Source: Ligula intestinalis (lineage: Eukaryota > Platyhelminthes > Cestoda > Diphyllobothriidea > Diphyllobothriidae). From it: DNA of 64,000 bases. The stretch covers positions 21,483,817-21,547,816 of the forward strand of contig JAYGXS010000008.1 in NCBI GenBank assembly GCA_036362985.1. The letters run 5' to 3'. Of the stretch, positions 42,980 to 54,314 are shown one piece after another. The translations under genes were made by a program, and so were the position numbers. A model generated the notes under the pieces. That model was not told the DNA's origin. It worked only from the letters and a program-made list of their open reading frames with translations, and did not search any database. Positions within the stretch are counted from its first letter, which is position 1, and each line of letters begins with the position of its first letter.

Positions 42980-45900
42980 AACAAAAATAAATAAACGCAT
43001 TTTACATTGAAGACCCATATGGTTCCATCTCTACTACCTTAGTAGTATGGTATATAGACATCAGTCAACAAATTTTAAATAGAAAAAAAAATCACGAAGG
43101 TTAAAAATGTCTTCCTTAGATCTCTTACTAAATCGTCTGAGTGATATAAAATAAAATGCCGCAAAGGGGAAGGATCCTAGTTCGCATAATTATCAGAAGG
43201 ACTGATGGATATTTAACGATCTGATGTAAAACCCCTATTAAACAAAGCTAAGTAGTCTACTTCCGAATCCAAATTGCAAACTTAACATTCCATGAACGTC
43301 TTACACAAGCCTGACAGATATAATATACCACAAAATGCAAGGAATACGAATAATGGTCACCCATACAGAGGTCTCAGGTAGAAGAATTATAATATTCTGC
43401 CCAGGAGTATTCAATAAAAGCTGGAGGAAGTAAGCATTCGGATGGGTCCACGACCATGCACGAGAGGTTGCTTCCAAAATGTGATTGAGTCGGGGTCACC
43501 GCAGCATCTACAGCGCCATCATGTGTGAGTTGGCCACAGCGAGATGATTGATCTGACAGGACCGTATTAGGCACACATGGTTACATGCCCACGTGCAAGC
43601 AGCGACTAAAAATAGAATATCAAGCGTTTTTTCGGTGTTGGGTCACTACAGCTGCTCCCTTGCTAGACCAGAGTTTGGTGAAATAAGAAATCAGAATGAA
43701 TCAGTGAATGAAATACGTACCAAACATAGTGTTGTGAACAGTCTGGGCGGCCGTGGCTGGTACGATTAAGCCAGGTTAAGAAAGTGGTTTAAGAAAGGCG
43801 GAGATGGAGTTGTACGTCTATAGCAAACCAGTTTGTCACGTAAGTTGTCGTTGAGTTGAGTTAGAATAAATTCGTTGACAGTAGAAATAGAATCGGATGT
43901 TAGGAATGAGGCCTGACTGCTGACACTCATAGAAGAACTGCTCTGCTGGATGGGAAGGAAACCATAGCCTGCATTCTGTGGTTTCTTAGTGGGCGATTGG
44001 CTCTGCATCCTTTCACGATAGGGTGCAAGTCATCGACTTAAATAGCTTAAGGGGAAAGTATGTTTAAATGAGATCGCTTATTTATTGCGGACACGTTACT
44101 GTTAACAAATTATCATCCACAGGGTTCTACTGGAGAGATATTCACAGTCAAGATGCTTCGGAAAGTCATTGGTATTGTATGAAAATACATACTCGATTAA
44201 TTACACTTAACAATGCCACGGCCAAATATCTGCGTTTGTTTTAAATAATAAAAACCTGTGGAAGTAACCGCGAAATAACAGCTCCTTTTCAAAATCTGAC
44301 AAAATGTAAATGGGCTCAATTTTAAACGTATTACCCTTATAGGCTAGCTAGGCTGGTTCTAAAAATCAGTATTTTATGTTTCATGCATGGGATAACGACT
44401 TATAAAATATTAAATATCCATTTTTTAAAATATCAGTTGTTTTACGTTGTATGTATCATCGTTTTGAGGCAATCATTTTGTGCTTTATTCCGGCATTTCT
44501 GACGCTTGCAAAGTTTAATGCCTTATGTGCCACTTCTGCTGTGCGTTGGCATTTTTCCTTCACTATAAGGCGGGATAGATGGAAAATATCAATTGTCTAT
44601 TTTAAAGAGCATTTCAACGAACTTTTCCATTAAATGGAAACATTTATACGGCGCCTTATTTGTCCACAGCCAAAGAGGATGCACGAGTCTTCCATACTAT
44701 GAGGAGATTTATATTGGTGAATATGGTGCTTTATGTCAAAGTAAATATGCTGTTGAAATAATCCCCGAAAGTCCTCATTTTACATTTTACATTTTCCATT
44801 TTACATCAAGCAGTCCAGCGAATAACACTTTAAGTTCTTTAAAAGTTAGTGTTTATGCTATGTCTAGTATTATTTGCTTAAAAAAGGACACCACCTTATT
44901 AATGAAGCTTTAAGTAATTGAGCTATCCGTAATCGCAAACCTTTTCTGAAATTTAACTTTCAATCTCTCGTTATAGATCATACTGAAGAAGTGCCAACAA
45001 GTATCAGCAAGATTTTGCCTCATAAGTTTGTGTTTATGCGACTATTTAATGGAAGTTCTGGCGCAAAAGAACATTTTCCAACGAACTATAAAACTTTTGA
45101 AAGATCCTCATACGGTATATTTAAAATAACAGTTTTCTATCATTGCACGTAGGACTTCCTATACGACAGGCATATCCTTAATTTTAAAAAGATATTTTCA
45201 GTCAATTCTTTCGGATTGGTAAGTTGCTTTGAAAAAAGAACCATATTACGACCTTTACGTTCAAGCATATTGAAGACCTTTATAGTTTGTTGGAGTTGAT
45301 AAATATTTGCTGCATCCGCCTTCATCTTGTACCAGAAGTATACGTTAATATTCTTCTAGAAATAATAAGGCTATGTGCTTTTCCATTCAAAAGACGTATG
45401 GCCACCGATGAACAGAAATATTTCCATGCCGTTGAACTAGTCTATTCACAATTGGGTAAGAGCTCTTTGACTTCGTGGATGCTATAAGGAAAATTTATTT
45501 TGTCATTTCTGTCGCCTTAAACAATTTGATCAAACATATTTTTGTTTACGTCTAGCAACTCTTCTGGAAATCAAAAATGTACAGAGTGAGATCTTTCGCA
45601 TGATACATAGTCTTTTACAGGAACGAAACCCAATGTTACCGAATCGTGGTATGTTGATTTTAACTTAATCCTGCTCATGTTACGCAAACATTTTGAAATA
45701 ATCACCGATTTATGTTCATCTTTAGACATATCCGTCAAGGCGTTATAATGGAAGTGAACTGTTAAATAGGAATAGTTGACTGCATTGAAATATGTACAGT
45801 AGGTAAATTATTTTATAACTATGGACTGAGCATAACGTAGGCGGATATATTATAACTTGAATAAGGGCAATAAGTACCATTAATGCGAGGATCCCCTATA

Positions 45901-47890
45901 AATGTATATGTTTGAAGTACGTCAGTATCAAGACACTCTTCCCGTTTCAATGGCGACGAATAGTCAGGATATTCAGAGACTGATGTGCTTCCCGCAAACG
46001 TAGGCAACTTATCCATCCGTGTTATTCATACCTTTTTCATAAATCTCACAATTAATTAACTGAGAAGTCTTTGTTTGAATCAAGGACTCATGGCTTCAGC
46101 TGCAAGCCTCCAAAACTTCAAGCTTTTGGGTATGCCGGTAGGCCCAAAATCAATGAGCTTGCGTCATTAATTACTGGCCTGCCTTACTTGACACTTTTTA
46201 AGGTTAGCGTCTAAGTTATGCTCTCCTTCTATGTGAACAGGCTTATCATTGAAAAAAACGGTTCGCCTACCACAAAAAAACCGTCCAATTTAATCAAAAA
46301 TATTTGCATCAAAGATGTAGGCTTTGCTTAAAAAAATATCGGATAGTTATTCACAAGAAAGTCTGAATTTTGTCAAGATGCGTGCATGTCGCATGCGACG
46401 CACACCATGAGCAACCTTGCCGAGGCAACTTCTTCCGTAATAAAAAAAACGTGTCCATTTGCCATCTGAAGTTTTTGCGGTAGTGAGGGCAGAAATGGCG
46501 CACTTGGCAGATATTGTTTTGGGGGCACTTGTCACTGACTCTGCAATCAAACACCAATGAAACTTAAGCTGCAGATACAAAATGGGTTGTTGATACAGAA
46601 TTCACAATATTGATAAGTATCCGGATGGTAGTCACGTTAAAAAGTCCGTATTCTCTTGACCATGGAGCTGTATGCACTGGTTTTAATGACAGCACAGAAC
46701 AAATAGGACTGTTTGTGATCTCCTGTTGAATCATGAATGGACGCCTGAGGCCAATGAATCTTAAAATTCTGTGTTATCAAACTTGCACTGACTATTAAAT
46801 GAAAAATTCTCCCGGTTTCATCGGCATCAGTCCTGCACTGCCAGTATGTTCTTGTAAAATGTTGGTGGGAAAGCTAACCAGCTACCAAACGGGACGAACA
46901 GAATTCCAGTGGTTAAACCTTTAAACACTTACACATGAAACATGCAGTTGAAGGGCTTCTGACCCCTCCACAGACCACATATAATCCAAAATTTTAACAC
47001 GCGTGTTTTTTAAAAAGCCAGCAAACAGATATTCAAGAAGACAATCGCAACAAGTAACCCGCCAGTTTTGTGTGGCTTGAGCAGATTCCGCATTTTTGCG
47101 CAAAACCTCGCGAGTTATTGCGCTTTCTTCATGTGCAGGAGTACGATTCACAAATAAGTCTTTCAGGTTGCGACATATCAGCAATGATTTTTATGGTTTC
47201 ACACCAGAGGGTGTTAGTTTCGATGACCGATTTGAAGCCAAAACCTTTGAAAGGGATTGCAATTCGCAAACTCCCAAGTTAGGGTTTCCTGTCGATAACT
47301 TTGCCAGGCCCATACCTAATTTTCCATCTCTTACCAACATCAATAGCAAATATTGCGTTGATAGTATGCGTCTCCTTAGATGCTGTATCATTGGGTTTCT
47401 ACTCATAGGAAGAAAGCAAATCGCAGCATACGTTTGCACACCCTGTGTATCTGCAATAGCGTCTAAGTAACACGAAACACATAAGTCACTTTAAAATGAT
47501 ATTTAAAAGACGTGAATGAAAAAAGGGTACGATTAGAAATATATCTGGCGGTCTTGCGCTTAATTGCCGGTAGAGGCAAGATTAAGGTGTAAGAGGATCG
47601 GGGTTATTAGGATCACTGGTAGGGTCTGGCATAAAGCGCAAGGTCACAGAAATACATTTCTTCGCCATGTTTGCCCTACGTGAACTGCTGATTAATTTTT
47701 AAAAATGCCCTAGCTACCACCAGCAAATTCTGGCTAATATAAAAGGCTCCTGCGTATCTTTGCAAAGACCTGATCTAACTAGGATTCAAAGATGTACCCT
47801 AACGATACCGTTATTATGCTTGCCTTCATTTTCCACTCACAAAACTTGAAACCACGTCAGAGGAACACGTCTCGTTTGCCTTCCTTCTCG
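42980..47890. other. Largely unassigned A+T-rich region
   Basis: About 4.9 kb with no recognised transposon. One Ser-rich minus-strand frame is listed separately. A minus-strand Cys-rich frame at 46557-46351 (…SDKCPQNNICQVRHFC…GCSWCASHATC…) has a possible acceptor (ggtgtttgattgcag), but another frame of the same stretch is equally open, so it is not called. Confidence 0.3.
43766..44008 (-). CDS. Candidate Ser-rich exon or small ORF, unknown
   Basis: An 80-codon frame from ATG at 44008. It has a basic start (MQSQSPTKKPQNAGYGFLPI), a Ser-rich stretch (QQSSSSMSVSSQASFLTSDS) and a more ordered part (VNEFILTQLNDNLRDKLVC). The composition is more protein-like than the other short frames in this A+T-rich region. 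No family was recognised. A second open stretch lies downstream on the same strand (43574-43374). No clear splice sites or polyadenylation signal tie them together, and chance cannot be excluded. Confidence 0.3.
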   Translation of the reverse strand: MQSQSPTKKPQNAGYGFLPIQQSSSSMSVSSQASFLTSDSISTVNEFILTQLNDNLRDKLVCYRRTTPSPPFLNHFLNLA

Positions 47891-47891
47891 C

Positions 47892-47929
47892 AGCCCTTGC
47901 GCGCAGTACCATGACGGAGGGTCTCTGCA
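47892..47929 (+). CDS. Candidate second host gene, exon 1 of those seen
   Basis: A 38-bp exon with acceptor ttgccttccttctcgcag and strong donor gtaagt. In the frame that continues through all three exons it reads (x)PCAQYHDGGSLQ(x). A second frame contains ATGACGGAGGG and could instead be a start (MTEGLCK…), but that frame ends early downstream. The following intron is only 47 bp, within the very short intron class typical of tapeworms. Confidence 0.4.
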
Positions 47930-47976
47930 AGGTAAGTCGAGATAAGTAACTATGCAATGCTTTGCCCTTCTCACAG

Positions 47977-48052
47977 CTCCTCAAGACATCTCTTCCTCAA
48001 CATCAGAAACTGCGCGTATTGGAGAACCTAAGTTTGATCTCCTCCAGACTGA
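47977..48052 (+). CDS. Candidate second host gene, exon 2
   Basis: A 76-bp exon between acceptor gctttgcccttctcacag and strong donor gtaagt. It reads (A)PQDISSSTSETARIGEPKFD then LLQT. The GEPKFDLL motif recurs in the next exon as GEPMFDLF, which suggests exon duplication. It ends with two spare bases (GA). Confidence 0.42.
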
Positions 48053-48186
48053 GTAAGTTTCTATTGATGCTTTTGTCATGTTTTTAGGTGACCCGTGATT
48101 GTAGTATCACACGTGAGTGTCAGCTACATTTAGAGCTACCTACACCGTATTATTCACATAACTGACTTCTTTTTTCAAAATAGTAG

Positions 48187-48280
48187 ACATGTTTGCTTAG
48201 CGAATGGAGAGCCCATGTTTGACCTCTTCAATATTCAGAGAGTTTGCTTTTGCGATCCTGTTGCTCTTGCCATGCCTTGA
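48187..48280 (+). CDS. Candidate second host gene, terminal exon
   Basis: Follows acceptor ttttttcaaaatagtag. The two spare bases plus A give Glu, then HVCLANGEPMFDLFNIQRVC then FCDPVALAMP, ending in TGA at 48278-48280. A nearer acceptor at 48081-48087 (35-bp intron) would give an immediate stop, so it is less likely in this frame. The product is unidentified. No polyadenylation signal was noted. Confidence 0.38.
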
Positions 48281-48329
48281 GGCGACTAATTAATGAAGTA
48301 TGACGTGTGTTCGAGACTTCGGTCCATCA

Positions 48330-48960
48330 GTGTTTTGTCCTTCCAACGGGCCGGGTGTTAGACACGCTGAACGGGGGCCAGCCGCGGTTGACGTGATTTG
48401 GGTTGTACCGTGCGTGCAGGGGGTGGCATGGTGGCAAGCGTAGATGCAGACTCTTGCCGCGCCAGTCATCTGCGCCCGATCTCCCCTTCGGTATTATTGA
48501 CTGTGTTTTGACACAGGGCTCAGGTGTGTGAGGGAAGAGAGTGTGCGGTAGATGCTGCGAAAGTCTACTATCGCTTTGAAAGAATTCACGCGCAAGTCAC
48601 GGTACTTGTATCAGCCCATTTAAAGCATATGGCGGACATCATACGCATCGATGGCCGAACCGTCGTGTGTGTAGGTGGGCCTCCTAAACAGGCCACACGG
48701 TAGATGCGCTGGGCCTAGACGAGGCCCAGATCCAGGCATGGCTGGCCTTATTCGAGCTGCAGTCTCAAAACAAAGGGCAAATGCGGGAAAGAGAGAGGGC
48801 GTATGTGCAGGCTTACGCCGCTGCTACCACCTGCGCCTTAACCCGTTTCCGGCCGGGCACGGTCATGTGCCTGAAGAGGCAGTGCAGTAGTGTTATTATC
48901 CGTGCCTGATGCTTGTATTTAAAACGTCCTGCCCGCTTGTCCTACCATCGTTCCCAAAGC
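48330..48960 (+). repeat. Dispersed repeat, copy 2
   Basis: G+C-rich, in contrast to its A+T-rich flanks. The part at 48670-48890 matches the repeat at 5.5 kb. The part at 48580-48665 ('cacgcgcaagtcac', then 'catcgatggccgaaccgtcg') matches 49250-49330 ('cacgcgcaagtcaccatccc', then 'attgacggtcgaactgtcgg'). No protein family or tRNA-like head was recognised. Confidence 0.55.
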
Positions 48961-49084
48961 CAGCATGCGAGCAGAACAGGAGAAAGCAATCGACCACACG
49001 TAAGCTGTACTAACAATAAGCTAGTCATTCTCACAAGAAACAGTGTATATTTATCGATCGGTTTGGTGAAAAAATGTCGGGAAC

Positions 49085-49345
49085 ATAGACCAATCAGATT
49101 TCAGGAGAGCTCGATATCTACAGTGCACGTTCTCTTGGTAGAAGCGAGGCGGCCTACGCAGACACCTTGCTATGCAATGACTTATTCTGGAAATGAAAGC
49201 ATTCCCAACAAGTAGATGCAGTGCAAGTATACTTTCACTTTAAACCAATCCACGCGCAAGTCACCATCCCCGCAACACCATCTTCTAGGGCACACCATGG
49301 ACTTCATTGGAATTGACGGTCGAACTGTCGGTCAATCAGAGTGGG
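49085..49345 (+). repeat. Dispersed repeat, copy 3 (partial)
   Basis: Shares 'cacgcgcaagtcac' and the 'gacggtcgaactgtcgg' block with 48580-48665. It also shares 'gcattcccaacaagt' with 11205-11220, so fragments of one family may lie at three places. Matches are short and diverged. Confidence 0.4.
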
Positions 49346-49589
49346 TTATTTCTCATTAACCCTCAAACGGTAAAAACCAGAAGGATCGCAACTTATATAA
49401 ATATTATATATATTTTGAAAGCAACTACATTCTTCGGGAAAAGGACGTAACCTTTTCAAGTAAATTGTCAATACCGGCTCCCCGAGTCATCCTCATACTT
49501 GAGTAAATGTTCAAAAAACACTTAGTGGCTGCAGCTTGCCTCAGTCTGTATCGATCGCTCATCATCTCTTTTATTTCACTTTGAGACTT

Positions 49590-49850
49590 TTGGAGACGGC
49601 ACCAAACTCCATATGCCGGTTGATACATGAGTAATCAAAATGCATAGCTTCCAGAAATTCTCCGCTTTTTGGGGGCAACTTCCGACGATGCGAGTTTCGT
49701 CTCATGCGAAGGTGCGTCTTGTATGTAGTCACTCGAGAGAGATGGTTACGCCTCTGCACTGCCAGATGATGCTCGTTGATGTGTATAGATGCGGACTTTT
49801 CTGGTTGGCCACAATATACGGCATTACATGCATAGCATGGGATCTAACCT
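49590..49850 (-). pseudogene. Penelope-like GIY-YIG domain relic
   Basis: Minus-strand translation reads …YCGQPEKSASIHINEHHLAV then QRRNHLSRVTTYKTHLRMRR…KSGEFLEAMHFDYSCINRHM…. This is the pattern of the GIY-YIG endonuclease at the end of Penelope-like proteins (YxGQTxxxxxxRxxEH…, REFLEAxxxxxxSINRH). It is probably a different subfamily from element J. RT sequence upstream was not identified. Confidence 0.6.
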
Positions 49851-50659
49851 TATACAGTTACTTTGTTTTCTCAATTTGCCTGGATGCCCAGGTGCCTGCC
49901 ATCCAGCATATTATGCATATATATTAATTGCGGAGGTTGATACTGATTGTAGCAATTTAGCCAAAAAGGTCAACTTACGAGCCGTCAACGTACGCAACAA
50001 AAGCTGGCAAGTCAACGGCGAACCCCAGAGAGAATACCAAAGCAAGAGGATTGGAGTCTGTTTTGTTTATTTTCCGAAGACATGAATGTATCTTTGGAAC
50101 AGAACTGTTCCAGCTCGGTCCGAGATAAAAACTGAAAATCTGAGCTGGAATCCATCAGGTACTGAAACTTAAAACCAACAACACCAATTGGATTCCCCGT
50201 TTACTTCCCGCTAATTCAGCGTCATGCAATTAAGTATTAATGTCCGGGTATAATAAAATATATTTCCGGCCTCTAATGGATCAACTGTAGTTCAAATTTT
50301 AGACAATCCCAACTAAGGTTACTTGATTTTTTTAATGACAGGCTAGCTATTTTCACGAATTTGAAATTCGAGCCTCCCACAATTTCTGGTCCACTTTGCG
50401 TGGTAAACGTAGGCGGACTGCTAATCTCTGTCAGTCTTCTGTTAACAGACACAGCAGCTAATGGCTAACCAAATGAGGCAGACATTCTGGAATCCACGCA
50501 TTTCCACCCATGCTAAAACTGACGTACTTTAATCTATCACGATACCCTGCTGCGGGTCACATGATGAGCATAGTTTTTCGTATGAAATGAGGCAAATATT
50601 AGCATCCCAGGTATGTTTAGAGAAGAAAAAGGCGTTTTGATCACCTTAATAATTATTTC

Positions 50660-51870
50660 ATTCGTCTGAGCTTTCGGTCTCTTGTATGAGGCCATCGTCA
50701 GCGACAAACAGTCAAGAAGACGAGCAGCGGTTATAGGGGGCAGGAATTAATCAACCATCATAGGGGGTGGAGATAACTCATTTTTCACTAGTGTCGGCCA
50801 TGCGGATGCGTCTGCGGAGGGCGATGTATCTGGGCGTCAGCTCAGTACAGCGGTTGACTGAGTTGTAATTCGAGGCCCAGGTCTCAATTAGTTCCCGTCC
50901 TGTCTTGCTGCCAGCATGAGCAATTATCTTTGCGGCCGCGAAGTTAAACTCATGACCCGTTTCCTAGGTGTGGGCAGCCACTTGCGACAATGCATCACCT
51001 CATCTGACAGCAACAAGTATGCGTTCAGTCTGTCCGATGTAATTTCAGGGACAGTTACGACATAGTAGGCGATACACTACACCCGACTGGGGTTTTATCG
51101 GTCCTTTATTCTTATGATCCGGATGTGGATCAGCATGCCTTTCTGACGCCAAGTCCCGCAGAAATGCGCTTGATTGCTTCCAACATATGCTTGATATATG
51201 GTAGCCTATGTTATATCGTACAGCTTGGTTCTGGTTGGGGCCTCAGAGGGCGGGCATTTCGGCATGTGTTTATGGAAACCTTCGGAAAGCCATTCCGCAT
51301 AAACTAATTTTGGAGATATTAGGCCTTCCATGCTTTTTCTTCCGCTTTGCTGCAGTGGCTCGGGATTCTTTTGAGCAGCATCATTTGTGAGGTGCCAGAT
51401 AGTCGTTGTGAAAATGGAGGAGCTATGTGGTGTTAGTCGCCTTCTCTTAAACCGTTGTTTCTCTCTGGCTATTGGAAGTTCACATGACAAGTACATCAAG
51501 GAAGGGTAGCTGCTACTCCTTTTCTTCTCCCCTCCTGGCTTGAATAGCTGGGAATATCGAGTTAATAAGATCAGGGAAATTCTGCAACCAGTTACGCTTG
51601 ACGATTACAAACGTGTCATCAACGTACCGACGCCAAAATATCGAGGACTTTGGGTGACGCAATCTTTTCCAGATATTGTATGACCAATTCTACCACAAAA
51701 CCGGAGATAAGATACCCCAACGGAGTTCCCTTGATCCGTTCATAAGTTGCTCCTGCAAAAGTGAAGTAAGACTTTTAGAGAAAATTTGAACAACCTCACA
51801 AAGTGCTCAATTTTGAGCGAACTGTGGATTTAGTCGTACAGTTGTTAGCGGAGGTCAAATTATCATGTTG
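50660..51870 (-). pseudogene. Penelope-like element relic (RT and GIY-YIG)
   Basis: Minus strand. The RT part at 51790-51540 reads FTFAGATYERIKGTPLGYLI SGFVVELV then, after a frameshift, RRYVDDTFVIVKRNWLQNF with the YVDD catalytic motif present. Further on, a GIY-YIG part at 51100-50780 reads GVVYRLLCRNCP, NYIGQTERILVAVR, LSQVAAHT, ETGHEFNFAAAKIIAHAGSK and ELIETWASNYNSVNRCTELT. Stops and frameshifts are frequent. It belongs to a lineage different from J (KGTPLG / YVDDTF against VAMGSPLG / YLDDIF). The right end approaches the assembly gap. Confidence 0.8.
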
Positions 51871-52026
51871 ATTTTTTGTTAGAGTGCAGCTGATCATAGG
51901 ATACAAGTCGTCCCCCCTCTCTTTCTTCCTAGCTACCTGCTGCGCGAGAATCATCCACTCGAAATGCCTATATGCAGTGTGTGTCGGGGTGGACCCCACC
52001 GACGCCGATGAGCTGCTTCGTCTTAT

Positions 52027-52126
52027 NNNNNNNNNNNNNNNNNNNNNNNNNNNNNNNNNNNNNNNNNNNNNNNNNNNNNNNNNNNNNNNNNNNNNNNNNN
52101 NNNNNNNNNNNNNNNNNNNNNNNNNN
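52027..52126. other. Assembly gap (100 N)
   Basis: Exactly 100 N, the conventional size for a gap of unknown length. Sequence resumes inside LINE copy I, so its 5' end and ORF1 are missing. Confidence 1.
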
Positions 52127-53945
52127 CTTCACATTCTTTTATGTATGAATAACGATAGCCATAGTTCAGCCACTCTTAACACACCAGATGTTATTTTGCT
52201 TAATGCCAGGTCTGTTATAAATAAAATGGCTCAACTGATAGCTTTTGCTTTTGAGACGAGGCCCGATGTTATATGCATAACATAATCTTGGACCCATTCA
52301 ATCATTTCTGACTCCTCCCTTATCATAGACGAGTATGATCTATATCGTCACAATCGCATTAATAAGCGTGGTGGTTGTCCTCTATATATTATAACGTCAT
52401 TAAGGCACATTCTTTTTTGATCTAAATGAACGTCCTTCTCTGGAAATTACTGTTTTGCTTCTATTACCCTGTCACCTCAGCAAAAGGCGCTTATTGGATG
52501 CGTATATAATCCTTCGAACTCTTCATCTGAACAAGATGCAAATTTGTGTAAAATATTCAAGTTTATTTCAGAATCCTCATTTGACATTAAGGAATAGCTT
52601 AATATTTTAATTTTCCTGAAATCAGCTGGCTTTTAAACTATTTTCCACCTAGATGGCAACCTTTCCTAGGTACTATTAATTTTTCTAGCTAAACTGAACT
52701 ACTTAATTCCCCAGAAAGACAGACTCATATCCTGGATCTGATATTCACAAATGGAATTGGCCCTCTCTTCGTTGATTTTGGGTAGGACATCTTCCAAAGT
52801 CATCACACATTAATTCAGCGTTGCCTTTCGCTACCTTATACGGAAAAGGCTAGTGCTTGTCGTACCTATCATGCGTAAGACCACGCAGAAATTAGCAAAA
52901 TCAACAATTTTATTGACTCATTAGATTGGCAGAACCTCTTCTCCATTGGAGACGCTGAAAATCTTTCTGAACTCATGTCATTCGTTTCTGATTAAATGCT
53001 GGACATTTTGCCTACAAACATTACAAAACCCTGCACAGTGGAATCGATTATTTCTCGTCTTCTTTTGCCCAGACTAAAGAAATTAATGAAGCAGCTAAAA
53101 TATAGATCTACTAGTTCGCTGTCTGTGCATCTAAAGATCGCACAGATCTTCAAATTAACGTCAAAAATTCGTGTTGCGCGTGACCAGCATAGGGTATCTT
53201 GCGCCTTGAGTGAGTTAACCTTTGCTAAATCTGTTGCATAAAGTTGATAAGGCTGAATTATTCAATGATTTCCTTTCGAATCATTTAACGACAGAATCCG
53301 AACCAGTCACGTCATTTCAACCATACTCAGACAATATTCTTGGGGACATTTATTTCTCTATAGAATTAATTCAAAAGCATATAATTTGTCTTAAAATCTC
53401 GCACTCTTCGGGAACTGATGGCTTCCCCAATTCAGTTATCAAAAGAGTGCCGAACTTTCCCAAATTCCTAAGCCATATATAAGCAGTATGTATCTTAAAT
53501 GGTTTCTTTCCGGACACTTGGAAGACACCAATTATTCTTCCTGTCTTGAAATCAGGATCTCCTTCGGACATAAATGCATACCACGGTGTTCAAAAAACTC
53601 CGGCCATAGCTTACCTTCTGGAGAAGATAACTTTTAACCAAATTTTCTATTTTTGCCTTAAAATAAGCTTTGTAGTGTCTCGCAAAATGGTTTTCAACCT
53701 GGAAGATCATGCGATAAGTGTCACTAAGCTTTTTTTAACCATTACAATTCCGTCCGTAAGGAGCGGCAATCCGTGGTTTTTATCTACTTTGACCTGGGCA
53801 AACCTTCCACATGGTACCGCACCGATGGCTTCTGGTTAAATTTGAAGCCATTGGCATCAGTGCCCCTCTCCTAGACTTTATCGGTTCCTACTTGTCTTAC
53901 CGCAGCCAACAGGTTCTAGTAGGTTATAGTATCTTGACTGCTCAG
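52127..53945 (+). pseudogene. E-family LINE copy I, left part
   Basis: Relative of LINE E. Endonuclease: VILLNARSVINKMAQLIAFA, PDVICIT then a stop where E has VTESWTHS, INKRGGCPLYI. Linker and RT: KLMKQLKYRSTSSLSVHLKI (E has KTLQKQLKYTSNSSLSVHLR), ISHSSGTDGFPNSVIKR, GFFPDTWKTPIILPVLKSGS, YFDLGK, LLVKFEAIGISAPLLDFIGSY. There are many stops and frameshifts. It is interrupted at 53945 by element J and continues at 56120. Confidence 0.85.
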
Positions 53946-53959
53946 ATGATCACGAGGTG
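53946..53959 (+). repeat. Target-site duplication of element J, left copy
   Basis: atgatcacgaggtg, repeated exactly at 56106-56119. When the segment between is removed, the LINE I reading continues (…RGGIFQGTVMGPLL), so this is a real insertion footprint. Confidence 0.95.
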
Positions 53960-54004
53960 TTTGAAACATCGTTTCCCAGGTACAAATTCGAATACAGCGT
54001 ATGT

Positions 54005-54052
54005 AGCAGAATTTAATGGCACCATAAATTTCGCGAGCGCTCATCAGCCGCT
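54005..54052 (-). ncRNA. Hammerhead ribozyme in the 3' end of element J
   Basis: Read on the minus strand: stem I AGCGG; core CTGATGA; stem II GCG/CGC; core GAA; stem III ATTTATGG paired with CCATTAAAT (one bulged T); cleavage after the T at 54010; then stem I partner CTGCT. All invariant core bases are present, and the A15.1-U16.1 pair is kept. The cleaved base is U, less common than C but allowed. Known family: hammerheads in the terminal repeats of Penelope-like elements. It probably processes the element's RNA. Confidence 0.8.
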
Positions 54053-54124
54053 TCCGCTCGCTGCATAAACAGAATAACGAATGATAAATTACAGAATTGA
54101 ATTCATACAGAAAAATCGATCCAA
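54026..54124 (+). repeat. Element J terminal inverted repeat, left arm
   Basis: The reverse complement matches 56007-56105 with two substitutions ('gcataaac' against 'gcctaaac', 'cagaaaaa' against 'caaaaaaa'). It contains the 5' half of the hammerhead. Confidence 0.95.
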
Positions 54125-54314
54125 AACATCAAGGTCATTTGAGTTAGCCAAGAAGCAATCAATAAAGTAGGAATTCAAACATGGTGGGCAGCGAAAAAGC
54201 GCAGTAAACTGTCTAAGGCAAAAACATATAAGGCAAAAATTTTTGGGAAGGGGGTGGGTTAACAAGGAGCCGGTGCTACCACGGCAGGGTTAGGTTCACC
54301 ACATGCTCCAGTTG

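Noticed and set aside
50640..50700. Possible hammerhead near the end of the Penelope-like relic
   Set aside because: The minus strand has CTGACGATGG and CCGAAAG, but not CTGATGA, and the stems do not close.
51884..52285. Open frame spanning the N run
   Set aside because: It crosses an assembly gap, so continuity is an artefact. Only the part after 52126 is LINE sequence.
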